Origin: Anagrus nilaparvatae
Lineage: Eukaryota > Arthropoda > Insecta > Hymenoptera > Mymaridae
DNA length: 64,000 nucleotides
Assembly (NCBI GenBank): GCA_022575985.1
Contig: JAKSXM010000007.1
Coordinates: forward strand, 53,536,501 to 53,600,500
Reading direction: 5' to 3'
Under the pieces are notes generated by a model. That model ran no database searches. It saw nothing but the letters and a program-made list of their open reading frames with translations, and was not told the DNA's origin. Made by a program: the position numbers and the translations under genes. Each line of letters begins with the position of its first letter. Positions within the stretch are counted from its first letter, which is position 1. Positions 11,906-25,039 of the stretch are shown piece by piece.

Positions 11906-12664
11906 TATATATATAAATCTTTAATTTTGTATGTTTGTTTGTTTGTCCGAAATGGGTAAACTTGAACGCGATATAAGTTAGAGACGCGGGGTTTACGGCA
12001 AAAGACGGCAAAAATTACGGATCAAAACATAGGCTAGGTTTCGTTTCGATTGATAACGACAAAAATTTTTTACGCTGAAAAAACTGAATTTTCAAGAAAA
12101 AAATTTTTATTAAATTTTAAAAAAAAACCAAAAAAACAAAAAACCGAGGAAAAATTTTAATATCAAAAAGAATTTCATTCGATTCGGGTATATTTTTTAC
12201 GTATCCACCTAAATTTTCAAGGCGATCGGTTCGATCTGTCAAAAGATACAATAATTTTTCGAAAATTATAAAATTTTAGGACTAATATTATATATATTTC
12301 TAATTTTTATCAGTCACTGATGTAGTAACTGAATATAGTAACTAAAAGAAACTTGAACAGCTTTTATCATCAAGCAGAATCCTAGAATGGATAGTCAAGG
12401 GACACAACGACTGCTTGCGGAACCTATGGAAGGGTAGCGAAGCTTTGAATTGCTTATCACTAATTAATAGTCTGGGTTCGTATGCCCGTAATTTTTATGA
12501 TCCAGTAAATTTTAGAGTATACTTAGGGTAAAAAAAGGTTATTTTACAAAATATTGAGTAACATAAAACAACATATTTTTGGAAAAATAAAGTCGCAGGG
12601 GTCCAGGGGGGCGCAGCCCCCATGGTGGCTGCCGGGGCGAGCGAAGCGAGCCGGAGGCAGCTAG
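11906..12664 (+). mobile_element. Helitron-like element, diverged 3' part
   Basis: It starts at TATATATAAATCTTTAATTT directly after the previous CTAG and ends GGAGGCAG|CTAG at 12664. The 3' part (from about 12290) is visibly diverged from the other copies, with a different sequence around the TCAGTCACTGATGTAGTAAC stretch, but it keeps the GGGGGGCGCAGCCCCC stem and the CTAG end. It is an older subfamily member in the same array. Confidence 0.6.
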
Positions 12665-13046
12665 TATATATATAAATCTTTAATAATGTGTGTGTGTGTG
12701 TGTGTCCGAACTCGATAAACTAGAAAACGATAAAAGCTACAGACATAGGGTTTACGGCAATAGACGGCAAAAATTACGGGTCAAAACATAGGCTAGGCTT
12801 TATTTCGATTGATAACGACAAAAAATTTTTATATTGAAAAAACTGAATTTCCAAGAAAAAAATTTTTATCAAATTTTCAAAAAAAACCAAAAAAACGGAA
12901 AACCGAGGAAAAATTTTATTATCAAAAAGAATTTTATTCGATTCAGGCATATTTTTTACGTATCCACCTAAATTTTCAAGCTAATCGGCTCGATCTGTCA
13001 AAAGTTACAATCATTTTTCAAAAATTATAAAAGTTTAGGAATAATC
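12665..13046 (+). mobile_element. Helitron-like unit (5' part only)
   Basis: Starts TATATATAAATCTTTAATAA after the preceding CTAG, contains a TG microsatellite, and ends with AAAGTTTAGGAATAAT just before a TCCTA run. A 73-codon + strand frame (12809-13030) is present in similar form in three other units. Its substitutions look unconstrained and no domain is recognisable. Confidence 0.55.
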
Positions 13047-13830
13047 CTATCCTATCCTATCCTATCCTATATCCTATCCTATCCTATATATATATAAATC
13101 TTTAATTATGTGTGTCCGAACGCGATAAACGAGAACACGATAAAAGCTACAGACATGGGGTTTACGGCAAAAGACGGCAAAAATTACGGGTCAAAACATA
13201 GGCTAGGTTTTATTTCGATTGATAACGACAAAAAATTTTTATGTTGAAAAAACTGAATTTCCAAGAAAAAAATTTTTATCAAATTTTCAAAAAACACCAA
13301 AAAAACGGAAAACCGAGGAAAAATTTTACCATCGAAAAGAATTTCATTCGATTCGGGCATATTTTTTTCGTATCCACCTAAATTTTCAAGCTAATCGGCT
13401 CGATCTGTCAAAAGTTACAATCATTTTTCAAAAATTATAAAAGTTTAGGACTAATATTATATATATTCGTAATTCTTACCGGTTACTAATTTATTAGCTC
13501 AATAGAGTAACTACAAGAAACTTGTACAGGTATTATCAGGGTAAATCCTAGAGTTGGTAGTTGAGGGAAGCAACTGCCACTTGCGGATCCTAGGGAAGGG
13601 TAATCAAGCTTTGTATCGCTGATCACTAATTATCCGCCTGAGTTCCAACGTCCGTAATTTTTATGATTCAGTAAATTTTAGATAATAATTCGGGTAATAA
13701 AAGGTTGTTATACAAAATATTGAGTAAGCTGAAACAACATATCTTTGGAAAAATCAAGTTGCAGGGGTCCAGGGGGGCGCAGCCCCCTTGGCGGTTGCCG
13801 AGGTGAGCGAAGCGAGCCGGAGGCAGCTAG
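13047..13830 (+). mobile_element. Full-length Helitron-like element
   Basis: TCCTA-run 5' end, shared body, 3' part from about 13452 and the terminus GCCGGAGGCAG|CTAG ending at 13830. It is followed by TA and then the TCCTATATATATATAAAG start of the next unit, so the A|T insertion rule holds at the junction. Confidence 0.65.
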
Positions 13831-13833
13831 TAT

Positions 13834-14209
13834 CCTATATATATATAAAGATTTAATTATGTGTGTGTGTCCGAAAGCGATAAACTAGAAAACGATAAAA
13901 GCTACAGACATCGGGTTTACGGCAAAAGACGGCAAAAATTACGGGTCAAAACATAGGCTAGGTTTTATTTCGATTGACAACGACAAAAAAATTTTATGTT
14001 GAAAAAACTGAAATTCCAAGAAAAAAATTTTTATCAAATTTTCAAAAAAAACCAAAAAAACGAAAAACCGAGGAAAAATTTTACTATCAAAAAGAATTTT
14101 ATTCGATTCGGGCATATTTTTTACGTATCCACCTAAATTTTCAAGCTAATCGGCTCGATCTGTCAAAAGTTACAATCATTTTTCAAAAATTATAAAAGTT
14201 TAGGAATAA
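13834..14209 (+). mobile_element. Helitron-like unit (5' part only)
   Basis: Starts TCCTATATATATATAAAG and ends in AAAGTTTAGGAATAAT before another TCCTA run. It shares the 73-codon frame (13974-14195) with neighbouring units. No 3' terminus. Confidence 0.55.
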
Positions 14210-14519
14210 TCCTACCCTATCCTATCCTATCCTATATATATATACTAGATACCGTCAACGACGGGTAGAGCGAAGCTGATCATATTTAAAATAGTTTAAA
14301 TAATTTTTAAATTTTTGGGTTTTACAAGCTTTGCTCTGATTGAGCTTAAATATCAATATTTAACGTGTCAATCAGACGTAAAATTCATTAATAATAATTA
14401 TTATAACTCGTTTTATAATTCACTTCACTGAAAAAATAAAGTTTTTGATATAGTTTTATAATTAAAAAAGGATGTTCAATACATTCGTAACACCAAATAA
14501 CTCAAAATTCTAATGCATC

Positions 14520-16055
14520 AGTTTATTATGTTGAAAAAACAGGCCGAAACGCCTGTATTTATTCCAGCACGCCTTCTGGGCCTAGAAACGAAGGATTTAA
14601 TGTTATTAAATAGGGTTTTTTGATAAATTTCACAGGAATTCTGCAACCTTTCTGATTAACCAAAACACTTCTGGTTGGCACCATTTTTTTGTGTAAGCGT
14701 CACTTTTTATGCCCCAAAAACTGCAATTTTTTATCACAAATTCTCATACCTTTATAGTCCATTAAATCCCATAATGATCAAATTTTTCAATTGCTCCCAA
14801 AAATGCAATTTTTGAAAACAAAGGCTTTTAGATCTCAACATTTTTGGTTCCTCAATGAGGAACCATTTTGATGCGTCAAATTTTGATTTTTGATTTTTTG
14901 GCATATAAGCACGTTTTGGGACCTCAGGAAGCTAAAAAAACGGTTTTTAAAAAAAGTTTGTTTTCAAAAATATAAATTTTTCAAAAATAAGAATTTTCAA
15001 AAATTTTTTCATTAATTGAAAAAATCTCAAACTACTTTTTTTTTTTTTTTAATTTGGATGTAATACCTCATTTATTTCCATGAAAGTACTTATATTTGAA
15101 ATTACTATTTTTACTCGATATCTCGAATCTGATAAGGAATTTTTCGAAAATTTTTTTCCCAAAATTTTCGTTACAAAAAAATACAAAAAACACCAAATTT
15201 TTTTTTCTTTTTGGACGTAGTACCTAATTTATTTCTATGAGAGTACTAGTTTTAGAAAGTTCGTTTATAGTAATTTTTTGTATCTAATACCGATTTTTTT
15301 CAAAATTTTTTTCTAAAAATTAAAAAAACAAAAAAATTAAAAAAACTGCAATATTTTTTTTTTTTTTTGGGTGTAATACTTCATTTAGTTTCATGAAAGT
15401 ACTTATATTTGAAAATATGGTTTTTATTCGATATCTCGAATCTGATAATTAATTTTTTTTTTAATTTATTCCAAAATTTTTGATCAATAAAAAAAACTTT
15501 TTATAGTTAATAGAAATGTATGTATGATTGCATGCTTGTAATCGGTGATATCTGTGGCAGAGGAACCTTAGTGCCAGCTAGTTGGCAGGGTATTGTTTGA
15601 TTTGCTTGAGTTGTTTTTGAGTTATGGCTTTACAAAGATAGAGATCAAAATAGACACTTTTTGAAAAATCAAATTTGGGAGTTTATAAATTATTATATCT
15701 CGCTACTAAATAATTGAGGAGAGGTAGGAAAGAAATTTTTGTAAACCTGGAGCCAATACAAATTTTTTGAGACCTAAACCCTTTTCTCTAAAGAAAATTG
15801 CAATTTTGGCATCAAATAATTGGTCATTTTTGGCAGAAAATGGGTATTTGGGCTGTTGATAATAACAGTAAGAGAATTATATAAAAAAATAGGCACAACC
15901 AGAAGTGTTTGATTTCTTAATAAGGTTGCAGCGTTCTATTAAAAATTACCAAAGAACCCTATTTAAAAATGTCAAACTCTGTGTTTCTATAGTCCAAGAA
16001 GGCTTAATGGCATGAACGGAAGGTGGTTGTCATGTTTTTTCAACAAAATAAATTA
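14520..16055. repeat. Inverted-repeat element nested in copy 1
   Basis: The left end TTATGTTGAAAAAACAGGCC and the right end ATGTTTTTTCAACAAAATAA are near complements. Inward matches include CTTCTGGGCCTAGAAAC versus TTTCTATAGTCCAAGAAGG and ACACTTCTGGTTGG versus AACCAGAAGTGTT. Relatives of the left end occur at 19845 and around 35060. No coding frame. Confidence 0.55.
15030..15500. repeat. Tandem repeat of about 157-165 bp, three units
   Basis: Three diverged units share GGATGTAATACCTCATTTAT, CATGAAAGTACTTATATTTG and ACTCGATATCTCGAATCTGA. Starts lie near 15035, 15200 and 15360. The array is non-coding and sits inside the inverted-repeat element at 14520-16055. Confidence 0.6.
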
Positions 16056-17290
16056 TCTATAACCATTTTGTATTATTTGGAGTTCCAAAATTATTAAACT
16101 CCTCTCCTAAATAAAAATTTTGTTCTTTAAAAGTATTTTTAAATTCATTTAATCTAAGTCTTTCATGGCCAAAATACGGTTAAGTAGTTACCAAAATTTT
16201 ATTTAAAAAAGAAGCAAATAAAAATAATCTTTTATCATGTAAAAGTTTTTTTTTTCAGTTTCGGAGATAGTATAAACTTTTTGTACTTAGCCCTCATAGT
16301 CCAATTACGATTTTTGACGTTTAAGTCTGAATAGATTCTTAATTTTTCTTTAAAAAATGTAATTAGTTAGTTATTTTTGACCCTTCTTCTGAAACATTGC
16401 AAAAATGAACCCTTAAAATTGGGTAGTTTTTGTTGTTTTTAGAGTGTTGTCATAATAATAGCCTAGTTTCTTATCCTATCAAATTTTTGTTGGTTTTAGT
16501 TTTTAGTGCAAGTTTTCATTCAAAGTCCGTCAGTTGTAAATTTTTCATGACCAATTTTAAAAGAAATCTCTCACCGATAGAATCTAAAAATCAAGTACCT
16601 TAAGTTGCTGCGAAAATTGCAATTATATTAATTTTATATTTTATTTATTTAATAAAACTAGCCTTTAGCACTTTTATACAAAAGTTTAAACTAATTAAAA
16701 AAATCCGTTGTCAATCAGCTACTTTAGAAGCGTTAAAAACATCAGTTTGTAATCAATTCTCATATAAATTCAACGATAATGGAATTCCGCATAGAATGCA
16801 TGTGGATAAAATTACATTTTCTTTGAACCAGGTTTAGTCCAATACAATATAATCTTAAGATTAAAAATATTTTATTTGCATAAGATACTTAACGCCATCA
16901 TATCATAAGCTCCAATTTTATTATTTTTAACTGTCTTTGAATACTTAATTAATTTTACAATACTGATAAGCAACTTTTTGATTTTTTTTAGTGGCCAACT
17001 TTGACCCGAAATATTGAGTTTGCAGTTTATTTAATCGCAAATTTGACATCAGATTCTGAAAGTTGAGACTTTATTACATGGGGATATACATTTTGAAATA
17101 CATAAATTTTGGTTTTGAAATTAATTTAGTATGCAAAAACAAAACTACACGTAGGAAGATAAGCTCTTGGGCATCAAACGTGTAATTAAATAAAATGTCG
17201 ATTAATTAATAATTAATAATACTATATCTAGCGTTCTTTTGCATTTTTATGATATTTCACTGATGCAAAGTTTATGCAAAAGCTATGAAA

Positions 17291-17497
17291 TTAATCGCGC
17301 GGATAACATTTAGAAGGTTTTTCACCTGTATGAAGCAAAAGTACAAGAATAAACATACCTTTAGAAATACCGGATTGGGCCCAAAAACTATAGGGTTCAT
17401 TAACTCGATAATATAAACTCAGTTTTAAAAAATGAAAGCAATCTGTTTGATCGTTTTGGCTATATCGTGTCCGAAAGGTGTCGATTTTTGCATCCAT
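17291..17497 (-). pseudogene. Element-borne 68-codon frame ending in a zinc-finger-linker-like motif
   Basis: The start codon is about 20 bases from the 5' end of Helentron-like copy 1. The frame begins MDAKIDTFRTRYSQNDQT and ends with HTGEKPSKCYPRD before a stop. HTGEKP is the classical linker between C2H2 zinc fingers, but the expected Cys-x2-Cys and His pair are not complete. A related frame of 87 codons is at 37045-37308. The differences between them include several non-conservative changes, so I see no sign of selection. It may be a captured host-gene fragment or chance. Confidence 0.3.
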
Positions 17498-19844
17498 TAA
17501 GGTAGAGCTTCGCTCTATAATAAATCTTTAATTATGTGTGTGTGTCCGAAATGAGTAAACTAGAACTATAAAAGTTTAGGACTAATATATTATATATATT
17601 TGTAACTCTTACCGGTTACTAATTTAGTAGCTCAATAGAGTGACTAAAAGAAACTTGTACAGGTATTATCAGGGAGAATCCTAGAATTGTTAGTTGAGGG
17701 AAGCAACTGCCACTTGCGGATCCTAGGGAAGGGTAATCAAGCTTTGTATCTCTGATCACTAATTATCCGCATGAGTTCCAACGCCCGTAATTTTTATGAT
17801 TCAGTAAATTTTAGATAATAATTCGGGTAAAAAAAGGTTGTTATACAAAATATTGAGTAACCTAAAACAACATATCTTTGGAAAAATCAAGTTGCAGGGG
17901 TCCAGGGGGGCGCAGCCCCCTTGGCGGTTGCCGAGGTGAGCGAAGCGAGCCGGAGGCAGCTAGTAAATAAATAAATGAATACCTTGAAAGTAAATCCAAA
18001 ATAGAAATTAATATTCTAAATTTTACAAGTAAATATTTTAAAAAAAATGGAATAATAACGAATTAATAAATTTTTTTTTTTAATACTTACACTATAAATT
18101 CTTAATTAATTTTTTATATTAAGATATTAACATTTAAAAAATTAGTTTGAATAAATTAGTTTTTAAGAATTTAATGATTTAAGTTTTATGTGTAATATAT
18201 TGTATCGAAAGACAATTGTGATTAATGTATACTATTATAATGTTTACCATACATGTATGTAGATTGTAGGGTATATCGATCTAAAATAGTTAGGGAGAAA
18301 TTTTCAAAAATTTAAACTGTTTGATCGATTTAGAAATTTATATTTCTAATGATATTAAACACGAAGTAAGAGTAAAGAAACTTTTTCATCTTAAAATTTT
18401 GTATTAAGTATCTTTAAAGTTCTGCATAAAAATTTTAATTTTTTGTTTATAATAAAAATACAAATTTTACAAATGAATTTTTGTAAATGTTTTTTAAACA
18501 CTGAATTCATTAATGAATTAGCTATTTAAAATGTGCTTAGTTTACGATAAAATCTCAAGTCTGATATTTTATCTAAAATTTTACATGTATAATCATCCTC
18601 CATCTAAGGCTTGCAGATTGTAAAACCATAAGTTAAATGATGATAAATCTAATGCCTTAAAAACAGTGGCAATAATAACTCGAGATCGAAAAATAAGTAT
18701 ATTTTTATACTTCTATGGGTCTGAGAGGCTTTAAAATATGATATCTGTAATTCGCAAAGTGCTACCTATAACCCACAATAATAATCAAATCTCTTACGGC
18801 ACTAGCTTAGGGAATACTTTATCTAGAATACAATAATCGGAAAACAGGTTTGCAAAACAAATTAAGAGTTAGAAATTGAGATGTATTAAAATAATTTATT
18901 AATAACTTATTTAAATTCTTTAAATTAAGAGGCAAGTGTTTTATGTTGCGTATGATGGGTCATATTTGAGATGAATATTAAACCTACATCCGATATTTTG
19001 TATGAACTTCATTGACTATTTAGGACCCTGCAGGTCTAAATATTAAAAATTATTTATCTAGAAAAGAAGAAAAAAAGAAAAGGTATTTGTATTACATATT
19101 TTACAATGTAACTTTATGCCATGAAAAATTTTCACGTTGAACTTTTAAAATTAAAATACCATAATCTAAAATGACAAAATTAAAATAATATTTTTAACTT
19201 TAATTCAGAAAATGACAAAAACTACCTTATCTTTTGGAATACATAATAGTAACATAAAACCCAGATGCTAGCCATTAATATAATTTTAATATGTAATTTA
19301 AAAAATTTATTTGAAATATTTTATGAAGCTAATTTATATTTAAAATAAAAAAAAAAATCTGCAATACTTTTGTACGTACATGGTAAAAAACAAGTATATT
19401 ATTAGCATTAAACCATCAATCACGTTTACTATATATACTACACCCTCTTCTAGAAATGTAACTTGAATTAATGAGCAATTCTCGGCCTTATTACATTTTG
19501 TATATTAAGTATTTTCCAGTATAATAAACGTTCATTTAATGACATTATTGGCACCAACAAAAAGGCTTTATTATACAATATGTTAATATTATGATTTTAT
19601 TTTTGATATTTAACAAAGATTATTCATTGATTTCTTTATTATAATATAATTATTTATGAATACTTTTAGTTACATAAAATAAATATTTTAATAATGAAAA
19701 TACTTAATTAGAAAAATATTTATTAATTTTTCTAGTCGTACCACCTTCTAGTATTCAAACAAAAAAATATTTTAAAAATTACAAATTTTTCTAACTAGAG
19801 AATTAAAATACATTTGGAACGCCAAATTTTACTTAACATAGTTT

Positions 19845-20480
19845 TGGATCAATTTATTATGTTGAAAAAAGATAATGATCAGCTCCGTTCATTCAAATAG
19901 ACCTTCTGGGCCTAAAATCCTGGACTCCATAGTATAAAATAAGTGTTTTTAGCTTTATAATCTATAAAATTCTGATTAAACTAATTTTTTTTGTGTGTAA
20001 ATATTACTTTTCAAGCCCCGAAAACTGCAATTTTTCATCGTTAATTTTTTTACCGTTATTACTAATAAATTACATGTTTATTTTCTTGCTGAAAATTACA
20101 GATTTTAAAATTACTGCAAAAATTATAATTTTTGATAAAAATGTGTTTCAAAAATTTAAAAAGTTTTGTAAAAGCTCTAAGTTTCTAAAAATGTTTACTT
20201 ATCTCTTTTCTATTATTCTTATTTGAAATATGCTAATTTGAAGTCAGAGTTCTAATTTCTATAAGGTTTTTTAAAAAAATTCAATTTTTATTATTGTATT
20301 TAATAAGCCATATGAATAAAAAGGACGAGTAAGAAATTTTTGAAACTTGGAGTTAGTAGAATTTTTTAAGGCATTGAATACCCATTTTCATAAAACGTTT
20401 TAATTTCTACAGCAATTTAAAATCTAGTCTTTTTGAGCAAGAAATGGGCATTCGGTTTAGTGACTATCACGGTGAGAAAA
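19845..20480. repeat. Diverged relative of the 14520-16055 repeat
   Basis: Starts TTATTATGTTGAAAAAAG and shares CCTTCTGGGCCTA and CCCGAAAACTGCAATTTTTCATC-like sequence with the nested repeat at 14520. The far end is not clear. Reading frames of 72-77 codons here (19993-20226, 20444-20662) show no recognisable domain and I do not call them genes. Confidence 0.4.
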
Positions 20481-20854
20481 TGATTGATGAAAAATTACTG
20501 TTCATAGGGATTAAACGTATTAGTTACACACAAAAAATCACTCTGAATTATAAAAAAGCTAGGGCTTTTATTTTTAGGTACAATCGCCTACTAATTTACT
20601 GGAGTCTTCAGCATTTATGTATTTTAGCTAATATTTTATATTTAACTGGGTTACAATACTGATAATTACAATACTGAATCGAATACAAGTGAAGTAAACA
20701 AGGTTTTTTATTGGTCTTAGGTTATTCAGCAACTTTTGAATGAAAAAAGTTCATTTTTTAGCATTTTTGATCCATTTTTTTGACATCCGAAATCATTTAT
20801 TTTAACATGGAACATGTTCATTGGATGAAGTCTTTGAAAAAGTTTGGCTAGCAA

Positions 20855-21085
20855 GGGGGGGAGAAAAATTGACGTTTTTAGGAAGGGGGTGAAATATTGA
20901 CGTTTTTAGAGGAGGGTAAAATATTAACTTTTTTAGGGGGGGGGGGGAGAAATGGACTTAGAATATTTTCGATTATGGGCGAGATTTAGGGACCGTTGGT
21001 GCAGAAGTACCTAGGGAGCATTGATGCAGAAGTACCAAGGGAGTATTGGTGCAGAAGTACCTAGGGACCATTTAAGCAGAATTTT
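20855..21085. repeat. G-rich degenerate tandem repeats
   Basis: Two adjacent arrays. The first has three units around GGGGG-AAATATTGACGTTTTTAG (about 20858-20950). The second has three to four units of about 28-29 bases around GGTGCAGAAGTACCTAGGGA (about 20995-21080). A C-rich inverted relative of the first array occurs near 34525-34580. Non-coding. Confidence 0.6.
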
Positions 21086-23319
21086 TAAAGAATTTATTGT
21101 AAAAATGAATAAAAAATAATTTTATATTATTTAAAAAACAATAATAATTTAAAAATTTAATTAAATTTGTTCACTTTGATGTGTAAGCAGCATAATTACT
21201 AAATATAAATATTTGGATATAAATATTGATATTATGAACACAATAGATACTTTATTATCAGTGTTATAAGTGAACATGTTCCATACTCGTTGGTTATGTA
21301 GTTAAACAAATTGGTTATAAATTTTGTGATTACTCGAAGATGACTGGATGAAATAAATTTTGGCTTTCTACTGGCCCAACCAGATCAAATTTGAAAAATT
21401 TTTATTAGGAGAACTTTTTAATTCATCGAATAGGCTCTGACATTTCCAAGATACACCTTTCCGAACATTATTACAATTGAAGCATTTTAGAGGCATCGAA
21501 ATGAACTGGAGACAAAATTTTTCCACGAATTCTACATAATTAAGAATTTTCCATTTTTTGACCTGACAAACTTATAAGACATAATTTCATCTACATATTT
21601 GGATATATAAGATGATCGTGCCTAAAAAGAGAAACGGAAGCTATGCGACTTTTTAATTATAGTGAAGAAACTCCACATGGAGCCCTGTGTTTCCAAGCTC
21701 TGAAAGGAATAAACAGAAGGCAGCGCCACTATTATTAAAATATTACAAATCGATTTATAATAAATAATTTTGCGTTCCAAATGTATTGCACTCAAAAATT
21801 CCTAAATAAAAATTATTCCAAGTCTATTCCTTCTTCCTTAAAAAGGCAAATTTAAAAAATTTATTATTATTTAACTCGCCCTGAAGAATTTGCTCCCTCT
21901 TTCTTCCTAAACAATTGAATTGGCGGCATTTTAAAAATACTTCTTTTGGTGAAAATGTTAAAAATCATCCATGAAATCCAAAATAGATATTTGCTTTAAA
22001 CAAGGGTAAGAATGTGCTTTGACTTTTAATGCAGTTTTATCAAGATATTATTCAAAATAAAATTTCTGTCCTTTTACCGTTGTTCAACACATAGCTAAAA
22101 CAAAGATAGCCTTAAGGCAGAAAGATCCTTTTTACAACGTAGAATGAAAAAAGTTTTCTTACTAATTTTATTTTTGGAAATTTTTAATAAAAATTAGAAA
22201 GTTTTGTTTTTTTAACATTTAATATCTTTTAATTATTTATAGAATTTAACGTTCGATTATGATGATGAATTAATTAAGACTTTAACGATGATTAACCGAA
22301 TTATCGCTAAGGTCTTTATTAATTAATTATATCTTTTAAATTTAAAAATTTAAATTCTAATTGACATTAATATGACAGTCAAACTTTCAAGAGAAATTAT
22401 TTATTTTATAAATTAAATTTTTTAATATTTTTAAAATTTAAACTTAAACTCTGATTACAAATAATATCAAAATTTAAAAATAGATATTTGTCAAATATGA
22501 TAAATAAGATAAATTATTATATTCAATATTTTATTAATATAATATAAATAAAATATCTTTTGTTGAATTAGTGTCAATTACAATAGGTTTATAATTATAT
22601 TCATATATATATATAGAAATTCAATTATGAAAATCTTTTTCCTAATTAATATTGAAATCTTTTGAATTCTCGTGTATATATGGAAATTCAATATTAAATA
22701 ATATAATTTAAAACCACTGTATTGTATATTTAATAATTTAAAAAAATTTCGTATAATATAATTTTACATTAAATTCAACATTTTCAGTAATGAGTTTTAA
22801 TATATTATTTAAAGATAGTATGCTTATATAATACTTGCAGATATAGAATTTGTTTTAAAATGAAAATGTTTGCTTTTAACACTAAAACGCACACGGTTAC
22901 CTCAATTAAACAACATTCATAACCACGAAAGCAAATGTTTTCCTCGATTACTTTCAACAATTAAAACCTTTCAATTTTATTTGTAATTATCGATTTTATT
23001 TTAAATAAAAATTCATTTCTATTAATTGCTTATATAGGTTATTTTGAGGTAAAACTTGATTCTTTTGAATGTATTTCTTTTTATGTATTGGTATTAGATT
23101 ATTTTTTAACGTTTATGATAAATATTTGAAAATTTAATATAAATATCATTTTGTTCAGAAAAATGTTAAGAAAGGCTAAAAAATTTACGCTTTATAAATT
23201 TAAAACACAAAAATATTCGTAAGGCGCGGATAAACGACAGTGGAAGAATAGCATTCCAAACATACTATTCGAAATTAGTGAAGATTTATAAACTTATATT
23301 CCAGTCAAATCGCGGTTTA

Positions 23320-23660
23320 GGGTATATTTTCACTGGCCAGCAAGATATTTGCTCTACTATATGTTTTTTAGGTCGCTGACCACGAAAATTAGGGGTTTTT
23401 TTGGAAGATATTTTCGGAACACGCTTAAATTTGCGAAAACTATCCCCAAAAAGGAGTTATTTTGATATATTAGCAAACTTAGTTTCTAGATTTAGCCAAG
23501 AATTGGTCTGAGAGGGTTTTTTGGGTCATTGATCACGAATTTTAGATAATTTTTTATGAATAATTAATATTTCACCCTTAAATTACCAAAATCAACCCCT
23601 TAAAGGGATGTTTTAGCTATTTTTGTACTTTGAGCGACCAAATTAAGTCCATGTTCAAAT
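23320..23660. repeat. Copy of the AGGTCGCTGA repeat family
   Basis: Contains TTTTTTAGGTCGCTGACCAC, a segment AACTATCCCCAAAAAGGAG and a later TTTTTTGGGTCATTGATCAC. The same phrases make up the palindrome at 32335-33275, so this is a dispersed single-arm relative of it. Ends are not defined. Confidence 0.5.
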
Positions 23661-25039
23661 TTCCAGTGACGTAGTTTTTTGGTGGCGTAAGTCATATTTT
23701 CCCAAGAATACGATAGCTAAGAAGAAAATCTGTAGCTCTTGTCTCGTCTAAACTTTTTTTCTTCATTTTGACTCCTGTTTTATGTAAATTTGTTTGGAAG
23801 ATCTCTTATCATGAATGGACATTCACATGTATGAGGCAGAGAGGCTGTTTCACTGTTCCATTAAGCTGATAACAGAGTAACAGCAAAACATTGTTTTAAG
23901 AACGATAGTAATTTATGAAAGCAACAGTAAATTTTTGTTTTGTTTTATTAATTTGAAACACGGTAGTTTTTTGGTATTTACTTCACGAAGATTCTGAAAT
24001 GCTTTTAAAACATCAGTATCTGCTAGCAAGGCTGGATCCAGACATTTTGTTCGGAGGGTCACTTCGCTATTTTAATTATTTCGGGGGGTCAGGCTAAACG
24101 TAACTTTTATCTGTATATGTATTTAAATATTTATACAATAACGAAGACCCCAATATCAATAAAATCCCAGACATTTTTATAAAAAACTAAAGGCCAATCA
24201 ATTTTTATTTTTTAATATATGAATAGGTACAAATTCTTGATACGATTTTTTATTATAAATTTTTCCCAGAAAAAAAATGAAAAAAAACTGGTCTAGTAGC
24301 TGAAAAGAATTTTAATATTTGGATCATAAAATTGAAAATAAAATAAAATCAAAATTTTTTTGTCTGCATAAATAGATAACAATTCATGAGTTTGATAAAA
24401 AATATAAAAATAATTTAAATTGTATGTTTAAGTCTATGGTTTCATAAGCCATATCAAGTATGTATTTATATTTAATATTTTTGATAACAATTAAAAAAGT
24501 GGCTCATGGTATGTGTTTATTTTATAGAAAAATATTATTCCATCTTGGATTGCAAAATTAAAAAAATACAGAGAAAATTATTAATATTTATATGTAAACA
24601 ATACCAAAAATATAATTATGTTTGCCAATTTTCAGGAATTTTTAATATTTTAAAAGAAGAAAATATTTATCCTCTCCTTTGGATCCGCCCTTGGCTGGAT
24701 TAATTTATACATAAAATAAGAATTTCATTTTTGGAAAATATGACTTGAAGTTTTACATTTAAGCCATTATTTTTCTCCGAGTAAGCTTGATAAATAAGCA
24801 AAGCTCTAATGTATTAAATATGTATAACATTAATTATTTACACGTATAAAATCAAATAGTAATACTGCTTCTCTAGTACCAAGTAAGATTTCCGTTTTCT
24901 GGGTAACTCATAAATATATATATATATCGGATAATATAACTTTGATGCTGAGAACCGATAATCTTTAGCTTCACCTAAATTTGTTCATGTTAAGTTTCAA
25001 ATTTGTTTGTTTTAATATCTTATTATTATTATAATATAT

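Larger units (their letters stand above)
14245..17520 (-). mobile_element. Helentron/INE-1-like element, copy 1
   Basis: Read on the minus strand, the 5' end is TTATAGAGCGAAGCTCTACC and the 3' end is AGCTTCGCTCTACCCGTC followed by GTTGACGGTATCTAG. The shared inverted motif AGAGCGAAGCT is terminal at the 5' end but about 23 bases inside the 3' end. A small stem CCGTC-GTT-GACGG separates it from the final CTAG. Asymmetric terminal inverted repeats with a 3' hairpin are the known hallmark of Helentrons and their non-autonomous relatives (INE-1 of Drosophila). No Rep or helicase frame is present. Within it lies an inverted-repeat element (about 14520-16055) with a tandem array. Confidence 0.6.
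14210..17963 (+). mobile_element. Helitron-like element interrupted by another element
   Basis: The 5' TCCTA run and TATATATA lie at 14210-14244. The body resumes at about 17520 with TAAATCTTTAATTATGTGTG, skips most of the usual 5' body and continues with the 3' part to GGAGGCAG|CTAG at 17963. Between them sits the Helentron-like insertion 14245-17520. The nesting shows that the insertion is younger than this unit. Confidence 0.6.
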
